In this document: piece by piece, positions 35,679 through 43,241 of the stretch | How positions within the stretch are numbered: the stretch's first letter is position 1 | Layout: each line of letters opens with the position of its first letter | Source of the DNA: Gammaproteobacteria bacterium | Lineage (GTDB): Bacteria; Pseudomonadota; Gammaproteobacteria; Pseudomonadales; Pseudohongiellaceae | Direction: 5' to 3' | Length of the DNA: 64,000 bases | Assembly (NCBI GenBank): GCA_002706685.1 | Contig: PALV01000020.1 | Coordinates: 242,623 to 306,622, forward strand | Notes under the pieces: generated by a model | Seen by the model: the letters and a program-made list of their open reading frames with translations, nothing else | Database searches by the model: none | Told to the model about the DNA's origin: nothing | Position numbers and translations under genes: made by a program

Positions 35679-35720
35679 GCAGACTGAGCAGAATTCCTGG
35701 CAATCCACCTCGGTTCCGGC

Positions 35721-35748
35721 AAAAAAAAGGGCGACCAGTCGGTCGCCC
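35721..35748 (-). terminator. Rho-independent terminator of the redoxin/monooxygenase-like gene
   Basis: On the minus strand GGGCGACC, a 4-base loop, GGTCGCCC, then eight T. It starts 22 bases after the stop codon at 35770, a textbook terminator that separates this gene from the lipoprotein-esterase pair. Confidence 0.9.
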
Positions 35749-35769
35749 TCTTACTGCAACTTGCTCAGC

Positions 35770-37560
35770 TTAGTTTGCGCTGCTGACCAGGTTAGCGTCG
35801 TCTGATTCGGCCTGAGCCTGGTAGCGGCTCTGGTCTACGAACTTGTAGTAGACCTGACCGAAGAACATCTCATCCCAGCTCTGGTCACCCCATGGCACTT
35901 CACGTGCAGGATCAGGGTTGGCTTTATTCTGGGTTGAGTTGTCAAATGCACCGGTAACTACAATACGAGTACCTGCGGGAACACGCTTTTGCTCAGCCAG
36001 TTTGTATTCCATCTGCCAGTTATAGTCGTAATTGGCGATGTTGGCCAGCAGCTCAGTAGAACCATCCGGGTAGTGTGCTTCGAAGCGCATGTACTTGCCA
36101 CGGAAGTGCATGTGCGGCAGGAAGCTGTGCAGATACGCATCGTCCGGGATCACGATTTCGGTCTGCTGCTCGAAATTGGGATCGTACGGAGGAATGTTGG
36201 TCCATGTAGGTGTAAAGATACACGCACACTCGCCTGTCATACGCTCTTCCGGAATCTCATCTTCATCGTAGAACCAGACACCAATGCGGCTGGCATCTAC
36301 TGACTCACGGCCGGTTGTTGTGTAATGAAGCTGAATAGCGATGGTAGAGCCGTCCATCAGCAGACCACCGGTATTGGGCTCTTCCACGTATGGCGCAGCA
36401 CCAGGGATGTAGGGCGTGATGTAAGCCTGATTCGGATCAGGCGTGCTTACAAAGCCGTTTCCGCTAGGGCGCACACCCGGCTTGAACAGTGCGTTCAGCG
36501 TGTGGTGCAGCACAGTGCGGTCACCAGGCATATACTGGCTGGCCTTCACGTAGCGATCTTTGCCTTCCGGCAGATTGATCGGGATGAATTCATAGCGGTA
36601 ATCCAGGACACCGGTTGCGGGAATCTGCTGCTCCGGAATCTCGATTACGTAGTCCGGCTCGCCGAATGCCCACTCGGTTGGTGGCCACTCAATCATCGCC
36701 AGCGGATCTGTGGAGCCATCTTTCTGCGAACCTGCCGCAATCCAGTCCAGCACCTTGCGCTGATCTTCGAAAGGCACAACGTAGCTGTTACGGAAGTTAC
36801 CCACATGCGGGTCCATCTGGCCCGGCGGCATACGCTTGGTCATCAGTACTTCGCGGATCATCGGGCTCCAGCCCTGCACCATCGCATGACTATTAAGAGC
36901 GAACGGTGCTACACCACCTTCGCGGTGACAGCTTGCACAGTTTTCAGCAATGATCGGCGCTACGTCTTTCTCGTAGGACACTGAGCTTGGATCACGCTCC
37001 ACATATTCAACTTCCGCGCCGCTGGCTGCCACGTATGCGGTGCTGACGGCATTGCCGGCTGCAACCTGGGCCAGTGCATCAGCGAATGGCTGACCAGCAT
37101 CACCACGGTAAACAACCGAGAACGATTTGGGGTCGTATATGACAGCTTCGCCAAAACGCTCAATACCCATGGACTCGGAAACAGCCTGAACATCATCGAT
37201 CAGCACAGGTATTTCGGTATTCAGCGCGGCAACATCTGCTGCCACTTCGTCACGAGCCTCACCCAACGGGTTGATCATCATGAACTGAATACCCTTGTCA
37301 GCGTATTCCGCTTTCAGGGCAGAGAACTGGCCAAGTGCCGCACGGGTTTCTTCGGCGCCATTACCCTGCACCAGAAACGCGATGGCCTTGTTGTTGTCAT
37401 ACCACGCCATGTGGTGGTAATAACCCTCGTGATCGAGAAGGGCAAAATCCCCAACCCGCTCATCGGCAGCATGGCTGAAGCTTGCGCTAAAACCCAGTGC
37501 CAGGGCAGTGATGGCGCCACCAGCTGCCATCCTGCTGCTCTTTCGAATCCAACTGATCAT
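35770..37560 (-). CDS. Exported redoxin-cytochrome c-copper monooxygenase-like protein
   Basis: A 596-residue periplasmic protein with an unusual order of domains. ATG 37560 has GGAGGGG upstream and gives a signal peptide ending FSHA. Residues about 25-190 look like a redoxin/thioredoxin fold (FALLDHEGYYHHMAWYDNNK) but the CxxC/peroxidatic Cys region has none (LVQGNGAEETR). A haem-type CASCH (SYEKDVAPIIAENCASCH) follows, then a region like the type II copper monooxygenases (PHM/DBH): VLHHTLNALF, IAIQLHYTTTG and FLPHMHFRGKYM supply His ligands. Its substrate is unknown. The gene is monocistronic, ended by a strong terminator, and lies downstream of a TetR regulator gene on the same strand. Confidence 0.8.
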   Translation of the reverse strand: MISWIRKSSRMAAGGAITALALGFSASFSHAADERVGDFALLDHEGYYHHMAWYDNNKAIAFLVQGNGAEETRAALGQFSALKAEYADKGIQFMMINPLGEARDEVAADVAALNTEIPVLIDDVQAVSESMGIERFGEAVIYDPKSFSVVYRGDAGQPFADALAQVAAGNAVSTAYVAASGAEVEYVERDPSSVSYEKDVAPIIAENCASCHREGGVAPFALNSHAMVQGWSPMIREVLMTKRMPPGQMDPHVGNFRNSYVVPFEDQRKVLDWIAAGSQKDGSTDPLAMIEWPPTEWAFGEPDYVIEIPEQQIPATGVLDYRYEFIPINLPEGKDRYVKASQYMPGDRTVLHHTLNALFKPGVRPSGNGFVSTPDPNQAYITPYIPGAAPYVEEPNTGGLLMDGSTIAIQLHYTTTGRESVDASRIGVWFYDEDEIPEERMTGECACIFTPTWTNIPPYDPNFEQQTEIVIPDDAYLHSFLPHMHFRGKYMRFEAHYPDGSTELLANIANYDYNWQMEYKLAEQKRVPAGTRIVVTGAFDNSTQNKANPDPAREVPWGDQSWDEMFFGQVYYKFVDQSRYQAQAESDDANLVSSAN

Positions 37561-37681
37561 TTTACCCCTCCGACTAAAACCAGCTAGCCAAAACCACTCT
37601 GGCTGAGCCAAAAATTGATGCGATTCAAACCTTAGTTTAAAAGACCCGCTTGAGCCGCTAGTCCATTCGGGCGGCGACCAT

Positions 37682-37698
37682 TATCAGATTAACTGATA
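37682..37698. promoter_or_regulatory. 17-bp palindrome, candidate operator
   Basis: TATCAGATTAACTGATA is symmetrical except for one pair around the centre. It lies about 120 bases before the redoxin/monooxygenase-like gene and about 190 bases past the TetR stop. Size and symmetry fit a TetR-family operator, but the pairing with this regulator is inferred from position. Confidence 0.4.
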
Positions 37699-37800
37699 CC
37701 GCTTATTCGCAGCGTTACTAAGACATTGAAAATCAGGCGATTAAACTATAATTCTGAGTCTATTCAGGATTCTGATCGTACCACCGTGCGGTGCAAAGTC

Positions 37801-37818
37801 AAATGACGAAAGTCATTT
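37801..37818. terminator. Hairpin with GAAA loop beyond the TetR gene
   Basis: AAATGAC and GTCATTT flank a GAAA tetraloop. It lies 67 bases past the TetR stop. There is no long T-run, so termination is only possible. Confidence 0.35.
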
Positions 37819-37884
37819 TCTGAGGCGCTGGATTGCCGGCGTACAGCACACCTGGCGACCACAGCCATAGACAGGTCGGATTGT

Positions 37885-38556
37885 TCAGTTTAGCAGCGCG
37901 TGAAGCGCGTTGCGCAGGCTTTTACGGAACTCGGTTTCTGAGTGGAATCCGCACAGATAACCCTGCAGCAGGTGATAGTAGAGGGCGAAAGCGCTCCAGG
38001 CGGCGGTACCGGTATACAGATTCTTCGACAAACGCCCGTCTCGCTTGGCTTTTTCTATAAGTTTCATCAGCTTGGCGTAGGTGCGGTTCATGATCTGATC
38101 GATATCTTCGCGGCGTTGCTCTGTCGCAGAAAACGACAGCTCCTTGAGCACAGTGCGGGACAGCACCTCATCCTGACTGAGGTAGCGGATATGCCCATCA
38201 AAGAAAACCATCAACTGGTCAATTAATGGCGCATCTGGCTCAATTTCCGCATAGGATTGCTCAATCATGCTGATGATGTCGTCTTTAAAGACCATCACCA
38301 ACAGATCTTCCTTGCTCTTGGCATACAGATAGAGTGTACCCAGGCCGACATCGGCTTCCGCCGCAATATCCTGAATCGTGGTATTGGTGAAGCCTTTCTC
38401 GACAAAAAGGATACGGGCCGCCGCGACGATCCGCTGCAAGCGGATTATCTTTTTGCGCTCACGCAAACCCAGGGTTGCGAACGCAGGATTGTCGGCAGGG
38501 TTTACCGTCATATCGACCACCTTGTCCGAGGCCCGGAATTTAGTGTCGTCTGCCAT
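37885..38556 (-). CDS. TetR/AcrR-family transcriptional regulator
   Basis: DNA-binding repressor-type protein of 223 residues. After a ~35-residue leader comes the TetR helix-turn-helix domain (RIVAAARILFVEKGFTNTTIQDIAAEADVGLGTLYLYAKSKEDLL). The C-terminal ligand domain is not assignable. It is divergent from the glutaredoxin gene, with a dyad in the 97-bp gap, and stands upstream of the redoxin/monooxygenase-like gene; either may be a target. Confidence 0.92.
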   Translation of the reverse strand: MADDTKFRASDKVVDMTVNPADNPAFATLGLRERKKIIRLQRIVAAARILFVEKGFTNTTIQDIAAEADVGLGTLYLYAKSKEDLLVMVFKDDIISMIEQSYAEIEPDAPLIDQLMVFFDGHIRYLSQDEVLSRTVLKELSFSATEQRREDIDQIMNRTYAKLMKLIEKAKRDGRLSKNLYTGTAAWSAFALYYHLLQGYLCGFHSETEFRKSLRNALHALLN

Positions 38557-38578
38557 GTATGAACACCTGATTTATCTT

Positions 38579-38594
38579 GCCGTAATTTAACGGC
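38579..38594. promoter_or_regulatory. Dyad between the TetR and glutaredoxin genes
   Basis: GCCGT and ACGGC arms around AATTTA, 22 bases before the tetR start. It could be an autoregulatory operator. Its sequence differs from the palindrome at 37682-37698, so both cannot be ideal sites for the same protein. Confidence 0.3.
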
Positions 38595-38653
38595 GCTAAA
38601 GATTACCATACTCAGTTATGACACAATAGCGTTTATTTGCCGCGGGAAAAGCA

Positions 38654-39019
38654 ATGAGTGAGACCGATCTATCCCCACAAACCTCAGATATCAATGCCCT
38701 GCTGGGTGTCAGCAAAACGCCAGTGACAGTCTTCACGCTGTCCTGGTGCAGCTATTGCCACGCAGTTAGACAGTTGCTGGATCATCTGAAAATTGCATAC
38801 ACCACTGTGGAGCTGGATACCGGAGAGTACGCCAACCCAGACCGCCATCAACAAATGCGGCGTGAACTGCTGGAAATGACCAGCAGCCGGACACTGCCGC
38901 AGGTTTTTGTGGGAGCCTCACATAACATCGGTGGCTATACAGAGACCAGGCAGGCAGCTCAGAGTGGAAAACTGCAGGAACTGGTTAATGCGCAGCTGGT
39001 CGCCCGGCAGCAAAATTGA
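38654..39019 (+). CDS. Glutaredoxin-family protein
   Basis: Thiol-disulfide oxidoreductase of 121 residues, cytoplasmic. Cys32-Ser-Tyr-Cys35 sits in VFTLSWCSYCHAVRQLL. The cis-Pro region is TLPQVFVGASHNIGGYTE, with the GG turn of glutaredoxins. A 20-residue N-terminal extension precedes the fold. It lies 14 bases ahead of a small membrane protein gene. Confidence 0.88.
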   Translation: MSETDLSPQTSDINALLGVSKTPVTVFTLSWCSYCHAVRQLLDHLKIAYTTVELDTGEYANPDRHQQMRRELLEMTSSRTLPQVFVGASHNIGGYTETRQAAQSGKLQELVNAQLVARQQN

Positions 39020-39033
39020 CGGTATGAACTGAC

Positions 39034-39474
39034 ATGATCACGGCGGCAATTGATTTCCTGCATCTCATCGCGCTACTCGGCTGGGCAATCGGCTTGCTAA
39101 TAGTTGCCATGGCGCCGCGTGAAGCTGTCAGCCACGACGACCTGAAAGGGATAGTAAAAGTCTATCAATGGACATTAATCGCCTTGCTGACAGCAATCAC
39201 TGCAGGACTGACCTTGTGGCTGATGGTTGGAAAACCGGCAGAATTCTATAGTAACAACCCACTGTTTCACGCCAAACTGTCCCTGGTTGCTTTGCTCATT
39301 CTGTTGACAGCCTGGCCTGCCGCATTCTTCTGGCGTCAGCGGCACACACTGACACCGGACAAACACATCGAGGACACCCCCGGCGCCATCACGCGACTAC
39401 AAAAAGCCGCCGTGGCAGTGGTTATCGTGACCCCGGTTCTGGGCTGGCTGGTGGCAAGAGGCATAGGATACTAG
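39034..39474 (+). CDS. Four-helix membrane protein, DUF2214-like
   Basis: Inner-membrane protein of 146 residues with four predicted helices (FLHLIALLGWAIGLLIVAM, WTLIALLTAITAGLTLWLMV, AKLSLVALLILLTAWPAAFF, AAVAVVIVTPVLGWLVA). His10 in DFLHL and His in LFHAKL resemble DUF2214/CopD-like haem-site patterns, but this is a guess. It is probably co-transcribed with the glutaredoxin gene. Seven bases separate its stop from that of the convergent carboxylesterase gene. Confidence 0.7.
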   Translation: MITAAIDFLHLIALLGWAIGLLIVAMAPREAVSHDDLKGIVKVYQWTLIALLTAITAGLTLWLMVGKPAEFYSNNPLFHAKLSLVALLILLTAWPAAFFWRQRHTLTPDKHIEDTPGAITRLQKAAVAVVIVTPVLGWLVARGIGY

Positions 39475-39481
39475 TCGACCA

Positions 39482-40159
39482 TCAGGCGGACCTGGTATTC
39501 AGCGTCGACTGAAGCCAGCTTGAGATATCCCTGATTTCCTCCAGACAAACGGTATGCTGCATTGGGTAGCTGCTGTATTCTGGCTTGTAGCCTTTGGCCT
39601 GCAGCGCAGCGACTGCCTGCTGTCCCAACGCCTCTCGCACGACCGGATCGGCCGTGCCATGAAAGACTCTGATTGGCAGCTCTCGATTCGCCTGATTGAC
39701 TGTCACGGTGTCGGCCGTCGGGAAGTAACTGGACAGCGACATGATACCTGCCAACGGATGTGGACAGCTAAGGCCCGCCTCCAGCACAACCGCTCCTCCC
39801 TGCGAGAATCCAGCAAGGATAATGCGTCGACTATCGATGCCAGCCGCCATCTGGGCTTCAACCAGTTCATGCACGGCTGCAGCCGATGCGCGCAGCTGAG
39901 TTTCATCCACCCGCCGGCTGACATCCATTTCCAGAATGTCATACCATGCCGGCATGACATACCCCTGGTTTATGGATACCGGGATCGATGGTGCATTCGG
40001 AAAAATAAAGCGTACCGCCATGTCAGACGGAAGTCGCAACTCGGGTACAATGGGGACAAAGTCGCTGCCATCGGCACCCAGGCCATGCAGCCATATAACC
40101 GCCGCATCGGCGTGTCCATCCGGGCGGGTTTCTCTGACAAGCGCGGGCAAATTAGTCAT
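39482..40159 (-). CDS. Carboxylesterase of the acyl-protein thioesterase/EstB family
   Basis: Cytoplasmic serine hydrolase, 225 residues from an ATG with GAAGGA six bases upstream (a longer start at 40180 exists). Family marks are IWLHGLGADGSDF, the elbow GFSQGGAVVLEAGL, the Asp in FHGTADPVV and the His in YPMQHTVCLEEI. Family members hydrolyse short-chain or lysophospholipid-type esters; the substrate here is not known. Confidence 0.93.
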   Translation of the reverse strand: MTNLPALVRETRPDGHADAAVIWLHGLGADGSDFVPIVPELRLPSDMAVRFIFPNAPSIPVSINQGYVMPAWYDILEMDVSRRVDETQLRASAAAVHELVEAQMAAGIDSRRIILAGFSQGGAVVLEAGLSCPHPLAGIMSLSSYFPTADTVTVNQANRELPIRVFHGTADPVVREALGQQAVAALQAKGYKPEYSSYPMQHTVCLEEIRDISSWLQSTLNTRSA

Positions 40160-40249
40160 CAAGCATCCTTCGCGGTTCAATTGTTGATTTAGGTAATTTC
40201 GACATTATAGGAAACTTTAGGGTCAATCGACCACGCAAGAGGAACAACC

Positions 40250-41041
40250 ATGCTGAACAAGTCGACACAGCACCTGGCACACATGCTTACCGCGGTATGC
40301 CTTCTCGCTGGTCTGATGACCGGGGCGCTCGCGCAAAGCCTGGACGGCGAGGCGCTCAAGGCACAGATCAGTGGCAGTGATCGCGACATCAGCGATCGAA
40401 TGCGTGATTCAGCCCGACAACCTGTGGAGGTACTGCAGTTTCTGGGTCTGGAACCAGGCATGACGGTGCTTGATGTGTATGCCGCCGGTGGTTATTACAC
40501 TTACATACTCTCAAAAGCGGTCGGCCCGGCTGGAATCGTGTACGCGCAGAACTCGCCGAGGGCGCTTCGTTATGACGAAGATCGCACCGACATAAGTCAG
40601 GGCGACGCGCTCGCCAACAAGATACGGGACGGCCAGTTGCAGAATGTCGAGCGGATCGATCGCGGCATCCAGGACTCGGGACTGCCAGAGGCTTCTGTAG
40701 ATTTTGTGCTGGTATCGCAGATTCTGCACGATTACTTTAACCGCAGCCCCGCGAGCGCTTACAGCCTGCTGGTCGAGCTGCATCGTTTGCTTCGACCAGG
40801 CGGCATTATCGGCATCATTGATCATCATGGTGCACCTGGCAATGACAACCGCCGACTGCACCGCATGGTGCAGTCCGATGCAGAGCAGGTAATTACTGAT
40901 GCGGGCTTTATCATCGAGGCGGAGAGCGAGCTGCTGCTCACTGATGGAGACAACCCGCGTCGATCAATTTTTGATCCCATGCTCAATCGTGGAACCAGCC
41001 AGTTCCTGCTGCGTGCCCGCAAACCGGCCGACTCTCTGTAA
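40250..41041 (+). CDS. Exported SAM-methyltransferase-like protein
   Basis: 263 residues. The N-terminus (MLNKSTQHLAHMLTAVCLLA then GLMTGALAQ) is a clear signal peptide, so this Rossmann methyltransferase fold would be periplasmic, where SAM is not expected. Motif I is VLDVYAAGGYYTYILS, a loosened form of the usual D-x-G-x-G-x-G. VDFVLVSQILHDYF and RLLRPGGIIGIIDHHG follow. A relaxed SAM site and export suggest another role or a bound cofactor from the cytoplasm. Such exported relatives occur in other proteobacteria, with no function known to me. Confidence 0.82.
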   Translation: MLNKSTQHLAHMLTAVCLLAGLMTGALAQSLDGEALKAQISGSDRDISDRMRDSARQPVEVLQFLGLEPGMTVLDVYAAGGYYTYILSKAVGPAGIVYAQNSPRALRYDEDRTDISQGDALANKIRDGQLQNVERIDRGIQDSGLPEASVDFVLVSQILHDYFNRSPASAYSLLVELHRLLRPGGIIGIIDHHGAPGNDNRRLHRMVQSDAEQVITDAGFIIEAESELLLTDGDNPRRSIFDPMLNRGTSQFLLRARKPADSL

Positions 41042-41073
41042 TCGCCCCCCAGGTATCTAATCAGGTAAACACC

Positions 41074-41499
41074 ATGGAAGACATCATCGATCTATTGCAT
41101 GAATTGAGTGAGGACGTACCAGTTGCGCTGGAGTTGCCTGATGACGATCTGCTTGTCGAGATTGAGGAAGAGCTGCTGCTGTCATTACCCGACGACCTGC
41201 GGGTTTACTTATTGGAGGCCAGCGACGTTGTGCTCGGATCCTTTGAGCCGGTAACAGTAACCGATCCGCGCTCACATACCTATCTGCCTGAAGTCGCGGC
41301 GATCATGTGGAATGAAGGTATGCCGCGCCACCTGCTGCCGGTTTGCCAGGCTGGATCGGGTTGCTACTGCATCAGGGAAGACGGTGTAATCCTTTACTGG
41401 AATGGCGAAAAGCTGGGCAAGGATCCGGAAGGCAACAAAGAGTGGCAAAACCTGTGGGAGTGGATCAGGGACACCTGGCTCCCACAGGCAGAGGAATAA
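41074..41499 (+). CDS. SMI1/KNR4 (SUKH) family protein
   Basis: 141-residue acidic cytoplasmic protein. It has ELPDDDLLVEIEEELLLSLP then DDLRVYLLEASDV, the SUKH pattern LPxxxxxFLxxxNG, and GVILYWNGEKLG near the end. SUKH proteins are often immunity proteins of polymorphic toxins, but no toxin is nearby. It lies 32 bases after the methyltransferase-like gene. Confidence 0.75.
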   Translation: MEDIIDLLHELSEDVPVALELPDDDLLVEIEEELLLSLPDDLRVYLLEASDVVLGSFEPVTVTDPRSHTYLPEVAAIMWNEGMPRHLLPVCQAGSGCYCIREDGVILYWNGEKLGKDPEGNKEWQNLWEWIRDTWLPQAEE

Positions 41500-41521
41500 G
41501 CTTCGCGCCCGAACTGAGGCG

Positions 41522-42910
41522 CTACAGCAATGCCGATAGCCGGGCGTCTGCACCCAGCACTCTCACCAGCTTGCCATTCTGAAACACCGGAACCGATACC
41601 GTAAAACAGAACTCGTCAGTGGCCGACGAACGGTACACATCGGATATATAGGTCTTTCCGGTGTCAACGACCCGCTTGAACCATTCCCGTGAACGCCAGT
41701 CTTTACCTCGTGCCGATGCCCTGTCCGCTGTCGGCGACAGATCAGCGGCAAAAATATTCTCGGAAACCTGAATTCCATCGGCACCAACCAGGTACATGAG
41801 TTCGAACTGTTGGTGCTGGTTGAGCGCTGTAGCCAGTCGGGACTCCATGCTTCCACGATCGTGACTGACAAGCTCGGGTGCCGCAGCCAGCTCCGCAATA
41901 ACCTCACCGGCAAGCCTGTGAATCTGCAACCGGAAACCACCCAGACCTTCCAGCAGCGAGTCGCTCTGGACATGAATTGCATGTCCGAGCTCATTCACGC
42001 GCGCCGCCTTGGTCTTCATATCCGCCGCTACACTTGAGACTGTGTGCACGTCACGGTTGACCGCCTGCATGGCCTGACTCATCTGCTCGGTGCTGGATAC
42101 TATGCCATGAAATCGCTGATCAAGGTTATCCATGGCTTCACGGACTTTGCAGAGCTCCTGGCCAATGTGCTCCACACTATCCGAACCTGCTGTCACTGCT
42201 TCACGCATCTCCTTGCCCGCGACGCCCAGACCCGCCACCTGCTCGGTAAAATTCTCAATAATCATTGAAACCTGGCTGGTGGCATCTGTTGTGTTGTTGG
42301 CCAGAGCCCTGACCTCTTCGGCAACGACAGCAAATCCACGCCCGTGCTCGCCGGCCCGAGCGGCTTCAATGGCCGCATTCAGGGCCAGTAGATTGGTCTG
42401 TCTGGAGATATCGGAGATGGACGAGATTACCTTGACGACTTCCTGCAATTGCAGCTGCAGGCTCGCGATGACACTGCCGAGATGCTCTTCAGTGGCGTTG
42501 ATGCGAGTGATGCTCGATCGGGTGCGGCTACTGTCAGCTTCACAAGTACGTATGGCATCCGCCACTTCGGCCGACAATTTGGCAACATCCTGCGTCGCTG
42601 GCAGCAGTTCAGCTTCAATAGCAGTGGTAACCTGCTCACTGCTGCTGGCGATGGCTTCCGACGACTGCGCCAGTTGCTGTCCCGTGCGCGTCGTGTCACT
42701 GGCAATGGCGGACATTTCAGGCGCCTGACAGGCGATGGTCACGGCAGCCTCAATGCAGTGTTTGATTCGGCTGTGCAAAGTCTGTTTCAGTGCAGTCAAC
42801 GCAGCGTCGTGTTGTGCCCCGGCGCCAGCGCCGAGATCCAGATTCCTTGCCAGTTCATCAATTGACTGTTCAATATTGCCGCGAAGCCGAGAGTTCGACA
42901 AAAACTTCAT
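41522..42910 (-). CDS. Soluble methyl-accepting chemotaxis protein with C-terminal Cache-like domain
   Basis: Chemoreceptor of 462 residues without membrane segments or HAMP domain. ATG 42910 is nine bases after AAGGAG; TTG 42919 is the alternative. The signalling hairpin tip QTNLLALNAAIEAARAGEHG and then RGFAVVAEEVRALA is at about 180-225. The last ~110 residues (about 350-462) resemble a Cache/PDC sensor: FELMYLVGADGIQVSENIF, KDWRSREWFKRVVDTGKTYI, FTVSVPVFQNGKLVRVLGAD. Sensor after signalling domain in a cytoplasmic protein is an uncommon order. No che genes are in the window. Confidence 0.92.
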   Translation of the reverse strand: MKFLSNSRLRGNIEQSIDELARNLDLGAGAGAQHDAALTALKQTLHSRIKHCIEAAVTIACQAPEMSAIASDTTRTGQQLAQSSEAIASSSEQVTTAIEAELLPATQDVAKLSAEVADAIRTCEADSSRTRSSITRINATEEHLGSVIASLQLQLQEVVKVISSISDISRQTNLLALNAAIEAARAGEHGRGFAVVAEEVRALANNTTDATSQVSMIIENFTEQVAGLGVAGKEMREAVTAGSDSVEHIGQELCKVREAMDNLDQRFHGIVSSTEQMSQAMQAVNRDVHTVSSVAADMKTKAARVNELGHAIHVQSDSLLEGLGGFRLQIHRLAGEVIAELAAAPELVSHDRGSMESRLATALNQHQQFELMYLVGADGIQVSENIFAADLSPTADRASARGKDWRSREWFKRVVDTGKTYISDVYRSSATDEFCFTVSVPVFQNGKLVRVLGADARLSALL

Positions 42911-43241
42911 GATTAGCAACTCCTTCCGTGGACTACTGCTTGTTGATATCTGCTTCTGATGCCACGATCACACAGTATTGACTGAAGCAATTTAAGTGCC
43001 ATTCGCGTGTCATCGCGCTCACTTTATGACATACGACGCAAAATTTGCCGACAATACGAGGGCTTGCTTAGACTGACAGCAATCTGCGCGTGTTCCCGGC
43101 TGGAGCGAACACGCTTCCTGCTGTCCCCTGTAGAGCTTTTGTCACTCCCGGGTGCAAGCCAGTCTGCACCAACGCGGACACTTGAATCAGGCATTCGCAC
43201 CAGCTGTGTGCAGATCAGATCACCAGAGCAGACGCCGTTTA
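42911..43241. other. 331-bp intergenic region between glpD 3' end and the chemoreceptor gene
   Basis: No gene is supported. A GCGTGTTC/GAACACGC inverted repeat lies at 43088-43114 with an 11-base loop and no T-run. The ribosome site of the chemoreceptor gene (AAGGAG) is at the left edge. No convincing sigma-70 or sigma-28 promoter was found. Confidence 0.6.

Larger units (their letters stand above)
37561..37884. other. 324-bp intergenic region with two dyads
   Basis: No gene is visible. The centre is AT-rich and holds a TATAAT (37747-37752, plus strand) without a well-spaced -35 and without a rightward gene to serve. It contains a 17-bp palindrome (37682-37698) and a hairpin with GAAA loop (37801-37818), listed separately. 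The promoter of the redoxin/monooxygenase-like gene should lie here. Confidence 0.6.

Noticed and set aside
35544..35720. Riboswitch or small RNA before the lipoprotein gene
   Set aside because: Only a 12-bp tandem repeat and no conserved stem pattern could be seen.
42960..43030. Sigma-28 (flagellar) promoter before the chemoreceptor gene
   Set aside because: A TAAAGTGA occurs at a suitable place but the -10 half matches GCCGATAA at only three of eight positions.
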